Shown here piece by piece: positions 1 to 7,720 of a stretch of DNA of 35,645 bases (the first letter of the stretch is position 1; every line of letters starts with the position of its first letter). A program made the position numbers and the translations under genes. Below the pieces are notes generated by a model, which saw nothing but the letters and a program-made list of their open reading frames with translations, was not told the DNA's origin and did no database searches. Source of the DNA: Bdellovibrionales bacterium (GTDB lineage Bacteria; Bdellovibrionota; Bdellovibrionia; Bdellovibrionales; JAKFYE01); NCBI GenBank assembly GCA_021731045.1, contig JAKFYE010000006.1:1-35645 (forward strand), written 5' to 3'.

Positions 1-134
1 TATCTTTTAATCTCTAGCGCGTAATAAAGTTATAGCTGCATTTTAAATTAATCCGTTACAAGTTTTATATTTGCTAAAAATGATATTTTAAAACCTATGT
101 TATGGTTTCTTTCTGATTTTAAGGAGATATTTTC

Positions 135-956
135 ATGACAGATTCTTTAGAAAAAAATATGCAACTTGAGATACATCAAAGGGCTCTTGGGATTGTTGAG
201 CGTTATAAACGTGTGGAAGCTGAGCTTCTTGATATTTTACAACAAGCAGATGAGTACCGGGTTTATTATCTTTTTGAATGTAAGAACCTTCATGAATACG
301 CTATGAATATCTTAAAGCTTTCTGAAAGTGTTGCCTTTAACTTTATTGCCGTTGCTCGTAAGGCTAAAGAAGTTCCGGAGCTTAAATCTATTATTGAATC
401 TGGAGCTCTAAGCGTGTCAAAGGCTCGAAAGATTACCCCTGTGCTCAACTCAAGTAATCAAAAAGAATGGCTGCAGATGGCAGTTCAACTGCCGCAGCGT
501 AAACTTGAACAATGCGTTGCTAAGGCTTGCCCCAAACAGGCTGTTCCTGAACGAATGAAGTTTGTAAGTGAGGATCGACTTAACTTGCAACTTGGTATTT
601 CAGAATCATTAAGTCGCAAACTTAAACGAGCGCAAGATCTTGAATCGCAGAAAAAGAGAAAGTCTGTGAGCCTTGAAGAAACACTAGACGTGCTGCTGGA
701 TCTTTATCTTAAAGAACAAGATCCAGTACAAAAATCTGAAAGGCTAAAAAACCGAAAGAATTTATCTGTCGCACGACAGGTGATTTTGCGAGACAAGGGA
801 CAGTGCACATTTATCCATAAAAACGGGGATCGCTGTAAAGATCAGAGGTGGATTGATACCCATCACGTGATTCCCAAAAACTTAGGAGGTTCAAATTCGC
901 TCGAGAACCTTGTAACCCTTTGCTCTGGGCATCATAAGCTTATGCATGCTCATTAA
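135..956 (+). CDS. HNH endonuclease, DUF222/13E12-like, copy 1
   Basis: A 273-aa protein with a strong Shine-Dalgarno (AAGGAG at 121-126). The C-terminal 60 residues form an HNH domain: C224 and C234 (first Cys pair), H243-H244 (the THH motif), N258, C263 and H266-H267, so both the metal-binding Cys/His set and the catalytic His are present. Residues about 40-130 are alpha-helical and resemble the N-terminal region of DUF222-HNH proteins, known from actinobacterial 13E12-type repeat families; this assignment is by pattern only. There is no RuvC, transposase or methylase domain. It differs from the second copy at about 23 residues, mostly after residue 105. The gene carries a one-mismatch copy of the neighbouring 16-bp palindrome at codons 211-216, just before the HNH domain. 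Likely a DNA nuclease of a mobile or selfish repeat; its target is unknown. Confidence 0.88.
   Translation: MTDSLEKNMQLEIHQRALGIVERYKRVEAELLDILQQADEYRVYYLFECKNLHEYAMNILKLSESVAFNFIAVARKAKEVPELKSIIESGALSVSKARKITPVLNSSNQKEWLQMAVQLPQRKLEQCVAKACPKQAVPERMKFVSEDRLNLQLGISESLSRKLKRAQDLESQKKRKSVSLEETLDVLLDLYLKEQDPVQKSERLKNRKNLSVARQVILRDKGQCTFIHKNGDRCKDQRWIDTHHVIPKNLGGSNSLENLVTLCSGHHKLMHAH
765..780. repeat. 16-bp palindrome inside the HNH gene (copy 1)
   Basis: TCTGTCGCACGACAGG matches the intergenic palindrome with a single terminal mismatch. It encodes S-V-A-R-Q in the linker just before the HNH domain. Confidence 0.9.
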
Positions 957-983
957 AGCCAAAAATACCTTGGCAAGAATTCT

Positions 984-999
984 CCTGTCGCGCGACAGG
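984..999. repeat. 16-bp palindrome, GCGC centre
   Basis: CCTGTCGCGCGACAGG, a perfect palindrome 27 bp after the HNH stop codon. It is preceded by CTTGGCAAGAATTC, a block repeated before the next palindrome. Confidence 0.95.
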
Positions 1000-1010
1000 T
1001 AAAAAGAACT

Positions 1011-1031
1011 AAAAGGTGCCTACCACCTTTT
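1011..1031 (+). terminator. Hairpin downstream of HNH copy 1
   Basis: AAAAGGTG and CACCTTTT form an 8-bp stem with a 5-nt loop. It is conserved at 15286-15306 in the second copy. The U-tract is short, so it could be a weak terminator for the HNH transcript or simply part of the repeat. Confidence 0.5.
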
Positions 1032-1074
1032 GTGGATGCAGCGAATTAACAAAAGGTATCTTGGCAAGTACTCA

Positions 1075-1090
1075 CCTGTCGCACGACAGG
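1075..1090. repeat. 16-bp palindrome, GCAC centre
   Basis: CCTGTCGCACGACAGG. It marks the start of the first G+C-rich module and is again preceded by a CTTGGCAAG block. Confidence 0.95.
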
Positions 1091-1403
1091 CAAATAGTCT
1101 TTCCAACACGGATCTTCAAATCTCAACCTCTCCATTTCTAACCCGTTGTCGCTAAAAACACGAAGCAGCTGATCTAAAAAATATTTAACGATAAACATCA
1201 GCGGCGGCTGGCGGGGCTCCAACGCCCCCTTGAAGCCGCTTTGCCAATTCCTGGCAAATATTTTTTCCCACCTCGGAATTGGCCAGAACGGAACGGGCTC
1301 AAGGGCCCATTTAAGGGCCACGCCCGTCCGCCAATCTTCCACTTAAAAATCCTCGACAACAAAACCTTTTCCTAGCCGCTAGAACTTCGCAAGCTAAAAT
1401 TCT
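1091..1403. repeat. Structured G+C-rich module M1 (313 bp)
   Basis: The module lies between two palindromes and has three relatives (M2 14900-15212, M3 16578-16911, M4 16928-about 17185). Two nested hairpins are visible. The first has outer arms 1294-1298/1322-1326 (CGGGC/GCCCG) and inner arms 1304-1308/1315-1319. The second has outer arms 1204-1209/1234-1239 (GCGGCT/AGCCGC) and inner arms 1213-1217/1224-1228 (GGGGC/GCCCC). A 98-codon open frame on the minus strand is not preserved intact in the other copies, so I read the module as non-coding. It could be a structured RNA or a DNA-level mobile element. Confidence 0.8.
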
Positions 1404-1419
1404 CCTGTCGCACGACAGG
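1404..1419. repeat. 16-bp palindrome, GCAC centre
   Basis: CCTGTCGCACGACAGG, closing module M1. It is followed by about 40 bp of a decayed module (the GGCAAATATTTTT block, about 1445-1457). The stretch 1459-1565 shows nothing further that I recognise. Confidence 0.95.
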
Positions 1420-1565
1420 CAAACAAGCCGCTACGCTAATTCCTGGCAAATATTTTTCTCTTTGAAGTGGCAACCCACGGATAATTAACCTAAAAACTTC
1501 TTCAGATTTTCCCTAGGCTAGAAATCCCTACCCTTCACTACTAAAAAATTCGCTAATCAGTACGA

Positions 1566-2132
1566 CTAAAGCTGTCGAAGCAGTGAAGACGTTACTTTAC
1601 GAAAAACTTCTGGCTCACGTCTGATACGTGAAAGCTCGAGGCTTCCTTGAATAGACGAAATGATCACATCAGCCATATCCGCCGGTTTAAAACTTTCAGC
1701 GAACTCGCCACTTTTCTGACCTTGCATCAGAGCTTGACTCAACCACTCCCGCTGAAGCATATGGAGTTCCAAAAGCCGAGCCTGCATTTTAGATGAGAGC
1801 GTTTTAAAGTCGGAACTCAAAACACTGTTAGGGCAAATTTTGAATTTATCTAAAGTAAAGCGTTCAAAAATTTTAAAATACAACGCAACTTTTTTTTTGG
1901 CAGATTCGTGATCAACCGTGGTCGTCCATTTTTCAAAGAGAGACATGTAATCATCAAGTAACGCTAAGCCCATGACCTCTTTATTTCTAAAGTGATGATG
2001 AATACTAGCTTTACGTATTTGCATCACGTCGGCCAAATGTTGAAAACTGAAAGCGTTGAAGCCATAACTCTGCACGTAATTCTTTGCTAAATTTAATATT
2101 TGTTGTTTTGTGTTTGAACGCAGCGTTCTCAT
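1566..2132 (-). CDS. TetR/AcrR-family transcriptional regulator
   Basis: A 188-aa protein of usual TetR length. The N-terminal helix-turn-helix spans about residues 8-55, with the typical pattern of a GFNAFSF block, a second helix and then IRKASIHHHFRNKE, which matches the recognition helix and Y/H-H-F motif of the family. The remainder is a helical ligand-binding domain without a recognisable ligand signature. The gene is divergent from a thiolase gene with a 110-bp shared promoter region containing an inverted repeat at 2191-2206, so autoregulation and control of the thiolase/SDR pair is likely, as for fatty-acid-responsive TetR proteins (inference). Its RBS is AAGGAT. Confidence 0.9.
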   Translation of the reverse strand: MRTLRSNTKQQILNLAKNYVQSYGFNAFSFQHLADVMQIRKASIHHHFRNKEVMGLALLDDYMSLFEKWTTTVDHESAKKKVALYFKIFERFTLDKFKICPNSVLSSDFKTLSSKMQARLLELHMLQREWLSQALMQGQKSGEFAESFKPADMADVIISSIQGSLELSRIRREPEVFRKVTSSLLRQL

Positions 2133-2190
2133 TGCTATCCTTATGTCGAGCTTGATATTTGCAATTGTAATAAACGTCTTTCACCATTAG

Positions 2191-2206
2191 CCTACCTATG
2201 GGTAGG
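2191..2206. promoter_or_regulatory. Probable TetR operator
   Basis: CCTACC-TATG-GGTAGG is an inverted repeat in the divergent region between the TetR gene and the thiolase gene, 36 bp before the thiolase start. GGTAGG is followed directly by a further GTAGG-type half site. Its position and symmetry suit a TetR-family dimer. Confidence 0.65.
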
Positions 2207-2242
2207 TAGGTACGCAAGGCAAACTAGACGGAAGTAGGACAT

Positions 2243-3517
2243 ATGAAATCACTAAGAAACGTAGTCGTAGTGGGTGGAACGCGCACCCCATTTGTAAAAT
2301 CATTTACATCGTATTTGCGAACAACCAATCAAGACTTGCTCACAGCGAGTCTTAAAGAGTTAGTAAGAAAATATCATCTCGAAAATAAAATTGTTGGTGA
2401 CGTTGGTCTAGGTTCCGTCATTTTGAACTCTTCGGATTGGAATTTAGCGCGCGAATCCGTTTTAGGAAGTGGCCTACATCCTAAAACACCAGGCTATGGC
2501 GTTCAACGCGCCTGCGGAACAGGACTCGATACCACTTGGCAAATTGCTTTGAAGATTGCGTGCGGACAAATCGAGACCGGAATTTCTGGTGGTTCCGATA
2601 CGAATAGCGATTTACCCGTTATTGCAAAACGAGAATTAGCCTGGAAACTCGCGGATCTTCAAAATGCCAAGACCACAGGTCAAAAAATAAAAACTTTGCT
2701 CAAAATAAAAATGAGCGATCTGTCTCCGCAATTTCCTGGAGTGATGGAGCCGCGCACAGGCTTATCGATGGGGCAACATTGCGAAAAAATGGTACAAGAA
2801 TGGGGCATTTCAAGACAAGCGCAAGATGAACTTGCGCTCGCGAGTCATCAAAACGCAGCCAAAGCGTATCGCGAAGGATTTTTTAACGATCTTATTTTTG
2901 AATTCAAAGGTTTAAAACGTGATGCGATTGTGCGCGACGACACTTCGATGGAAAGATTGGCAAAGCTAAAACCTGCTTTTGACTTTACCGGTAAAGGCAC
3001 ACTCACCGCTGGCAATAGCTCACCGTTAACAGATGGTGCTTCGGTCGTATTATTGGCATCTGAAGATGCGGCAAAAGAGAATGGCTGGCCAATTCAAGCA
3101 CGCTTTGTTGATGCGCAGGTCAGCGCTGTTGACTTTGTTTCAGGAGAAGGATTGTTAATGGCGCCCACGCAAGCGGTCGCCGACCTTTTAAAACGTAACA
3201 GCTTAACGTTGCAAGATTTTGATTATTACGAAATTCATGAAGCCTTTGCTGGGCAAGTTCTTTGTACATTGAAAGCGTGGGAGTCCGATAAGTTTTGTCG
3301 TGAAAAATTAGGTGCACCTAAAGCTTTAGGCACCATTGATCGTAAAAAAATGAATGTTAATGGCAGCAGTGTAGCTTTAGGTCATCCTTTTGCAGCAACG
3401 GGCGGACGAATTGTTGCAAGCCTATCTAAAATCCTCAATGATAATGGAGGGGGTCGCGGCTTGATCTCTATATGTACGGCGGGGGGTATGGGCGTCGCCG
3501 CTATCCTAGAAAAATAA
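2243..3517 (+). CDS. Thiolase (acetyl-CoA acyltransferase, FadI-like)
   Basis: A 424-aa thiolase, close in length to FadI-type 3-ketoacyl-CoA thiolases. The catalytic set is complete: nucleophile C91 in RACGTG, H332 in EIHEAFAGQ, H381 in GHPFAATG and C411 in CTAGG. It would cleave 3-ketoacyl-CoA to acetyl-CoA plus a shortened acyl-CoA in beta-oxidation, or condense acetyl-CoA in the reverse direction. The insert between residues 130 and 175 fits the longer FadI/mitochondrial-trifunctional branch. No FadJ-type partner is nearby. The gene is divergent from the TetR regulator and 26 bp upstream of a YbjT-like gene on the same strand, suggesting a two-gene operon. RBS GTAGGA precedes the ATG. Confidence 0.93.
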   Translation: MKSLRNVVVVGGTRTPFVKSFTSYLRTTNQDLLTASLKELVRKYHLENKIVGDVGLGSVILNSSDWNLARESVLGSGLHPKTPGYGVQRACGTGLDTTWQIALKIACGQIETGISGGSDTNSDLPVIAKRELAWKLADLQNAKTTGQKIKTLLKIKMSDLSPQFPGVMEPRTGLSMGQHCEKMVQEWGISRQAQDELALASHQNAAKAYREGFFNDLIFEFKGLKRDAIVRDDTSMERLAKLKPAFDFTGKGTLTAGNSSPLTDGASVVLLASEDAAKENGWPIQARFVDAQVSAVDFVSGEGLLMAPTQAVADLLKRNSLTLQDFDYYEIHEAFAGQVLCTLKAWESDKFCREKLGAPKALGTIDRKKMNVNGSSVALGHPFAATGGRIVASLSKILNDNGGGRGLISICTAGGMGVAAILEK

Positions 3518-3543
3518 AAGAGAATCCGGAGAACTAAAAACTT

Positions 3544-4938
3544 ATGAAGATTGCGATTACCGGCGCAACGGGTTTCGTCGGCAAAAGATTAGTAGAGACA
3601 CTTTCGAAGTCACATCAAGTGGTGGCGCTCAGTCGTAGTCCCAATAGCCAAGCCAATATTGCAAATTGTGATTGGCGCAGCGGAGATTTGTATTCTCTTT
3701 TAGATGCCGAAAGAATGTTAATGGGCGTCGACGTCGCTATTTATCTCGTACATTCCATGTTGCCAACATCTCGTTTAAGCCAGGGGAGTTTTCGCGATTT
3801 CGATGCGATCCTCGCCGATAATTTTGCCCGAGCATGCGAAAAAAATTCTGTTAAGCACATTATTTACCTTGGAGGACTCATACCGAGAAAACGTCCTGAT
3901 ATGTCGGAACATCTGGATAGTCGCAAAGAGGTCGAAGATATTTTAACCAGTTATCGTCCGGCCGTTACAGTTCTGCGGTCAGGATTAATTTTTGGTGCGG
4001 GTGGATCTTCATTTGAAATTCTTTACAAACTGATCAGCCGTTTACCTATTATCATTTGTCCCGCATGGATGAACACTCAGACGCAGCCCGTTTCGATTCA
4101 ACAAATTATTCTCAGTATTCAATATTGCATTGAGCACGAAAACACGTACAAAAAGACTTATGATATTGGTGGTAAAAATAAGTTTACATATCGTCAGATG
4201 ATGGAACAAACAGCAAAACTTATGAGCAAAGCACGACTTTTTATTCCGATTCCGTTTGTATCGGCAGGACTCTCAGGATTTTGGCTGAGTCTTATCACCG
4301 GAGCTCCTCGTGGCTTAGCGAAACCATTGATTAGAAGTTTGCGATACGAAATGGTCTGTCGTGCTGATCATGAGTTGCAAATTTCTGGTTTTTTTCTGCA
4401 AGATTTTTCTGAGTTTGCTAAAATGGCGATTGATGAAAGTCGTGCGAAGCGTATTCATCCTCGAGCTTTTCAACCGCCACCCCAAACAAAAGAGCATAGC
4501 CTCGTAAAGTCCGTTCAACGACTCCCGTTACCAGATCAATGGACAATGGATCAAGTCGTCGCTCAATACTGCCATTGGCTCAAACGGGCCTTCCGTCCGT
4601 TTTTAAATATTAATTTAGATACGCCTGGGCGAATCGAAATTAAAATTAATTTTCTCAATATCAAAATGTTAGTTCTGCAACGAGATGATTCTCGTTGTAC
4701 CGTCGATCGACAGCTTTTGCGAATTACCGGCGGCTTTTTAGCGAAGCTCTCACCCAAAGCCCGATTAGAATTTCGCGAGCTTCCTTACAAATCAGATTTT
4801 ATTGTGGCCATCCACGACTACGAACCAAAACTCCCATGGTTTATTTATCGACTCACCCAAGCGATCGCCCATAAAATCGTCATGAGCCTCTTCGGCCATC
4901 ATCTGCGAAACGTTCAAAGACGATTAAAAGTCGCCTAG
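3544..4938 (+). CDS. YbjT-like NAD(P)-binding SDR with C-terminal DUF2867-like domain
   Basis: A 464-aa protein. An atypical/extended short-chain dehydrogenase fold begins with the dinucleotide motif TGATGFVG at residues 7-14, followed by an NmrA-like region with VTVLRSGLIFG near 145. The C-terminal ~170 residues lie outside the Rossmann domain and resemble the DUF2867 part of E. coli YbjT (about 476 aa), which fits the length. The substrate is unknown for the family. It follows the thiolase by 26 bp, so lipid-linked metabolism is plausible but not shown. The gene ends at the edge of a large hairpin shared with the convergent transporter gene. Confidence 0.8.
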   Translation: MKIAITGATGFVGKRLVETLSKSHQVVALSRSPNSQANIANCDWRSGDLYSLLDAERMLMGVDVAIYLVHSMLPTSRLSQGSFRDFDAILADNFARACEKNSVKHIIYLGGLIPRKRPDMSEHLDSRKEVEDILTSYRPAVTVLRSGLIFGAGGSSFEILYKLISRLPIIICPAWMNTQTQPVSIQQIILSIQYCIEHENTYKKTYDIGGKNKFTYRQMMEQTAKLMSKARLFIPIPFVSAGLSGFWLSLITGAPRGLAKPLIRSLRYEMVCRADHELQISGFFLQDFSEFAKMAIDESRAKRIHPRAFQPPPQTKEHSLVKSVQRLPLPDQWTMDQVVAQYCHWLKRAFRPFLNINLDTPGRIEIKINFLNIKMLVLQRDDSRCTVDRQLLRITGGFLAKLSPKARLEFRELPYKSDFIVAIHDYEPKLPWFIYRLTQAIAHKIVMSLFGHHLRNVQRRLKVA

Positions 4939-4990
4939 GTGCCAGGCCCTGTTTCTTGCCACTTGGTGGCAAGAAACAGGGCCTGGCACC
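4938..4990. terminator. Perfect 25-bp inverted repeat between convergent genes
   Basis: Arms 4938-4962 and 4966-4990 are perfectly complementary with a 3-nt loop (TTG). The hairpin begins at the last base of the SDR stop codon and ends 2 bp before the stop of the convergent KimA-like gene. Its placement suggests a bidirectional terminator. Neither side has a clear U-tract, and its length and perfection also suit a mobile palindromic (REP-like) element. Confidence 0.75.
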
Positions 4991-4992
4991 CA

Positions 4993-6831
4993 TTAAAACC
5001 GCAAACGATGGCGGACGTTGGTGACGACGAGCTCTGGGTACTTCCACCAAAGGTACGTGCGGATAAGGACGGCGGTTTGGTTGTGGAGGAAGCCGTGCCA
5101 CCAACGGGCGGTCACAAACTCAGGGATCACCAATACCACTTCCCGTTCTTTACGAGGGAATTCATCAATTTTTTCAGAAATATATTTTATCAACGGATCA
5201 GACAAAGAACGAAACGGTGAATCTAGTACTACGAGAGGAATGTTTAATTCCAAAGCGGCCCAATCCGCTTTTAAACGAGCCGTGCTCTCGGGATTCGTAT
5301 TAATACTTAAGGCCACAACATCTTTTGAAATCGTGCTGGCAAAGCGTATCGCGCGCGTAATCCCCTTGTGCACTCCAGAAACCGGAATCAAAACCAACAT
5401 ATTTAATGGCTCATGAATATGAACAAAATCTTTTGCATTTGCGGTGAGCTGGAGACCCAAAAGTTTATAGTGCAAATTGATCTTCTTAAACATGATCACC
5501 ATAAGCGGGATTAAAATAATCACCAGCCAAGCGCCATGAACAAAACGGGTGACCGCAATGACACCTAAAACCGTGAGTGTCGTAATCGCACCGATCAAAT
5601 TAATACTTAAACTTAAACCCCAATGCTTAGGTCGCTTTCGCCAGTAGCGCACCACCATGCCCGATTGCGAAAGTGAAAACGACACAAACACGCCCACAGC
5701 ATAAAGTGGTAAAAGAAGATGCGTATCTCCTCCGAATATCACAATTAAAAATCCGGCGAGAAAACCTAAAACAATAATACCATTTGAAAACACAAGGCGG
5801 TCACCCAACGATGTAAACTGCCGAGGTAAGAACCGATCTAACGCCAATAATGAAGCTAAACGTGGAAAGCCCGCATAAGCCGTGTTCGCGGCCAAAAGAA
5901 GAATGGCCGTCGTCGAAACTTGAATTAAATAATAAAAGAAAGTGGTTCCAAACGTCGCACGTGCAATTTGTGAAAGCACGGTTTCAGTGTCGCTTGGTAA
6001 AATGTGTAAGGCATGAGCTAAAAACGTAATCCCAATAAACATAATTCCTAATAGACCAGCCATCCAACTTAAGGTGACTACGGCGTTATGGCTTTTAGGA
6101 TTTTTAAAAACCGGAACTCCATTTGATACGGCTTCGACTCCCGTTAAGGCGGTACAACCGGCCGAAAACGCTTTGAGAATCATAAAGAGACCTAGCGGTT
6201 CATAACTAAATCGCACGACTTCGCTTATAGGTTGTGTGACGAGCTCACCGGCGGCCAATTTATATATGCCCGTTCCGATAAGAGCGAGAATTGAAAAAAT
6301 AAAAACATACGGTGGAATGGCAAAAATTTTAGCAGACTCCTGCATGCCTCTTAAATTTCCGAGTGTGATGAGCAATATGGCTAATAATCCTAAAGAGACT
6401 GAACTGCTGTGAAGTTGGGGAAAAGCCGAGGTCAGCGCTTCAACACCCGCCGAAATAGACACCGAAACGGTTAATAAATAATCCATCATCAGCGCACCGG
6501 CTGCGACTAATCCAGGAGTTTCTCCTAGATTTTCTTTGGCCACAATGTAGGCGCCACCACCGTTGGGATAAAGATGAATGGTTTGACGATACGATAATAT
6601 AAGAATGACGAGTAAACCAATAATCGCGATCGCTACGATCATGGACCAATCCATAAAAATCGTGCCGACAAAAAGAAGTTCAATAAGAATAGCTTCGGTC
6701 GCATACGCCACACTTGAAAGTGCGTCTGAAGAAAAGATCGCAAGGGCGCGCCGCTTATCTAGGCACTCGTGGTGCATGTCTTGAGCTAAGAGAGGTTTGC
6801 CGAGAAGAACCGTTTTTAAACTGCGTTTCAT
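4993..6831 (-). CDS. APC-superfamily transporter, KimA-like potassium importer
   Basis: A 612-aa protein, close to Bacillus KimA (about 607 aa). It opens with a cytoplasmic leader and the family signature SSDALSSVAYATE (residues 34-46), then about 12 hydrophobic segments to residue ~450. The soluble C-terminal domain (about 455-612) has the USP-like start LNMLVLIPVSGVHKG and the conserved tail VIPEFVTARWWHGFLHNQTA. Homologues import K+ with protons and are gated by cyclic di-AMP in Firmicutes; whether that applies here is unknown. It lies 117 bp downstream of the MOSC gene on the same strand. No clear RBS is visible. GTGACA-N11-TGTCAC at 6864-6886 upstream may be regulatory. Confidence 0.88.
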   Translation of the reverse strand: MKRSLKTVLLGKPLLAQDMHHECLDKRRALAIFSSDALSSVAYATEAILIELLFVGTIFMDWSMIVAIAIIGLLVILILSYRQTIHLYPNGGGAYIVAKENLGETPGLVAAGALMMDYLLTVSVSISAGVEALTSAFPQLHSSSVSLGLLAILLITLGNLRGMQESAKIFAIPPYVFIFSILALIGTGIYKLAAGELVTQPISEVVRFSYEPLGLFMILKAFSAGCTALTGVEAVSNGVPVFKNPKSHNAVVTLSWMAGLLGIMFIGITFLAHALHILPSDTETVLSQIARATFGTTFFYYLIQVSTTAILLLAANTAYAGFPRLASLLALDRFLPRQFTSLGDRLVFSNGIIVLGFLAGFLIVIFGGDTHLLLPLYAVGVFVSFSLSQSGMVVRYWRKRPKHWGLSLSINLIGAITTLTVLGVIAVTRFVHGAWLVIILIPLMVIMFKKINLHYKLLGLQLTANAKDFVHIHEPLNMLVLIPVSGVHKGITRAIRFASTISKDVVALSINTNPESTARLKADWAALELNIPLVVLDSPFRSLSDPLIKYISEKIDEFPRKEREVVLVIPEFVTARWWHGFLHNQTAVLIRTYLWWKYPELVVTNVRHRLRF

Positions 6832-6863
6832 TATGTATAGGCCCTTTTAATCACCTTACTTTA

Positions 6864-6886
6864 GTGACATCACAACGTCCTGTCAC
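6864..6886. promoter_or_regulatory. Inverted repeat upstream of the KimA-like gene
   Basis: GTGACA and TGTCAC arms separated by 11 bp, 33-55 bp before the start codon. The spacing and symmetry fit a dimeric regulator site. I do not recognise the regulator. Confidence 0.35.
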
Positions 6887-6897
6887 TCTATCTCACT

Positions 6898-7014
6898 ATG
6901 CGCCAATTTTTGATTTTAACCTTAATAGCCATCGTAGGCTTTACGGTGTTAATTGCGGCGGTCTATTTTTTCAAATTTCTCTCTCCAGCGTGGCCCCAAA
7001 CTTTTAAGCTTTAA
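6898..7014 (+). CDS. Possible 38-aa single-pass membrane peptide
   Basis: An ATG-started frame encoding one clean hydrophobic segment (residues 3-25, LILTLIAIVGFTVLIAAVYF) followed by a short basic/aromatic tail. The last 66 bp overlap the 3' end of the MOSC gene on the other strand, and no Shine-Dalgarno is visible, although several other genes here also lack one. The hydrophobic part lies wholly in the intergenic stretch. It may be a real small membrane protein or a coincidence. Confidence 0.3.
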   Translation: MRQFLILTLIAIVGFTVLIAAVYFFKFLSPAWPQTFKL

Positions 7015-7611
7015 AATTTCTGCCGCTCGTGCTGGCGCCATATCTTTAGTTCTGTAGAAAGAAACCATTTCATGAATAGAAACCTTTACCGCTTCACTTT
7101 TAATTAATTTGAGCTTATCCCCAGCCTGGAGGACGCCTTCTTTTAGCACGCGAAAATAAATGCCCGACAATTCGCTTTCTAAAAATAATTTGATAATTTT
7201 AGGTTCGCCAAATTTAATTCCCAATTTAAAGCACGGAAATCGCGGCTCAGACACTTCGAGTTGGGCTTCACCAACCTGAAAGACATCTCCTATAAATATT
7301 TGTTTTTCATCGAATTTATCAACAACAAGGTTTTCGCCAAAAGCCCCAGGCTTTAACTTTCCTTCTTTATGATTAGGAATCTCTTTATCTATCGTTTTTT
7401 GCCACCAATTATAATTATGAAAGCTATACGCGTAGACCGCTTTTTCAATGCCACCGTGAACATTGAGATCGGCCTGACCATCGCCTTCAAGACCGGTCCG
7501 CGAAGCTTTCACGGGCCCTTGAATTGGCTCCTTCCATATTCCTGAAGAAATAAATTTACCCTGCCACTCAACTTCTTTAGGTTTGCCGACACATATATTT
7601 AATAGTTTCAT
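6949..7611 (-). CDS. MOSC-domain protein, YiiM-like
   Basis: A 220-aa protein, matching E. coli YiiM (about 224 aa). The N-terminal half carries GLEGDGQADLNVHGGIEKAVYAY (about 40-62), and then PGAFGENL (88-95) and SEPRFPCFKLG with the conserved MOSC cysteine C127. The C-terminal ~50 residues match the YiiM extension. MOSC proteins bind molybdopterin cofactor through that Cys; YiiM reduces hydroxylated purines such as 6-N-hydroxylaminopurine with electron-transfer partners. No molybdenum-cofactor biosynthesis gene is in the window. It is upstream of, and co-directional with, the KimA-like gene. Confidence 0.9.
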   Translation of the reverse strand: MKLLNICVGKPKEVEWQGKFISSGIWKEPIQGPVKASRTGLEGDGQADLNVHGGIEKAVYAYSFHNYNWWQKTIDKEIPNHKEGKLKPGAFGENLVVDKFDEKQIFIGDVFQVGEAQLEVSEPRFPCFKLGIKFGEPKIIKLFLESELSGIYFRVLKEGVLQAGDKLKLIKSEAVKVSIHEMVSFYRTKDMAPARAAEILKLKSLGPRWREKFEKIDRRN

Positions 7612-7720
7612 AGATTAAAGATAATAAGAGCCAAGATGAATGTCATCTACAAGTGTCTTCTACACAATGCGCAGGAGAGAGATGACTTTGCGGATGGACG
7701 TACATTAAGAATAATATCTT

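Larger units (their letters stand above)
1..1458. repeat. Left arm of long inverted repeat carrying an HNH gene
   Basis: This segment is repeated in inverted orientation at about 14844-16317. It contains, in order, an upstream region, the HNH gene, two palindromes, a G+C-rich module, a third palindrome and the start of a degraded second module. By eye the match runs from position 1 (pairing with 16317) to about 1458 (pairing with about 14844). It is nearly exact in the 5' part of the gene and weaker upstream of about position 80. The true outer end lies before the window. No flanking target-site duplication can be assessed. Confidence 0.85.

Noticed and set aside
135-956. HNH gene as IscB/Cas9-related (OMEGA) nuclease
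   Set aside because: There is no RuvC, PLMP or bridge-helix sequence; the length and N-terminal region fit a DUF222-HNH protein instead.
1046-1342. 98-codon minus-strand open frame in module M1 (related frames of 63 and 65 codons in M2 and M3)
   Set aside because: The frame is broken in the other copies, there is no RBS, and the sequence is explained by conserved hairpins; it is best read as non-coding.
4939-5416. Open frames on the plus strand across the end of the KimA-like gene
   Set aside because: They are antisense to a clearly conserved C-terminal domain and show no protein features of their own.
6832-6948. Cyclic di-AMP (ydaO-type) riboswitch upstream of the KimA-like gene
   Set aside because: The leader is under 120 bp and none of the conserved riboswitch blocks is visible.
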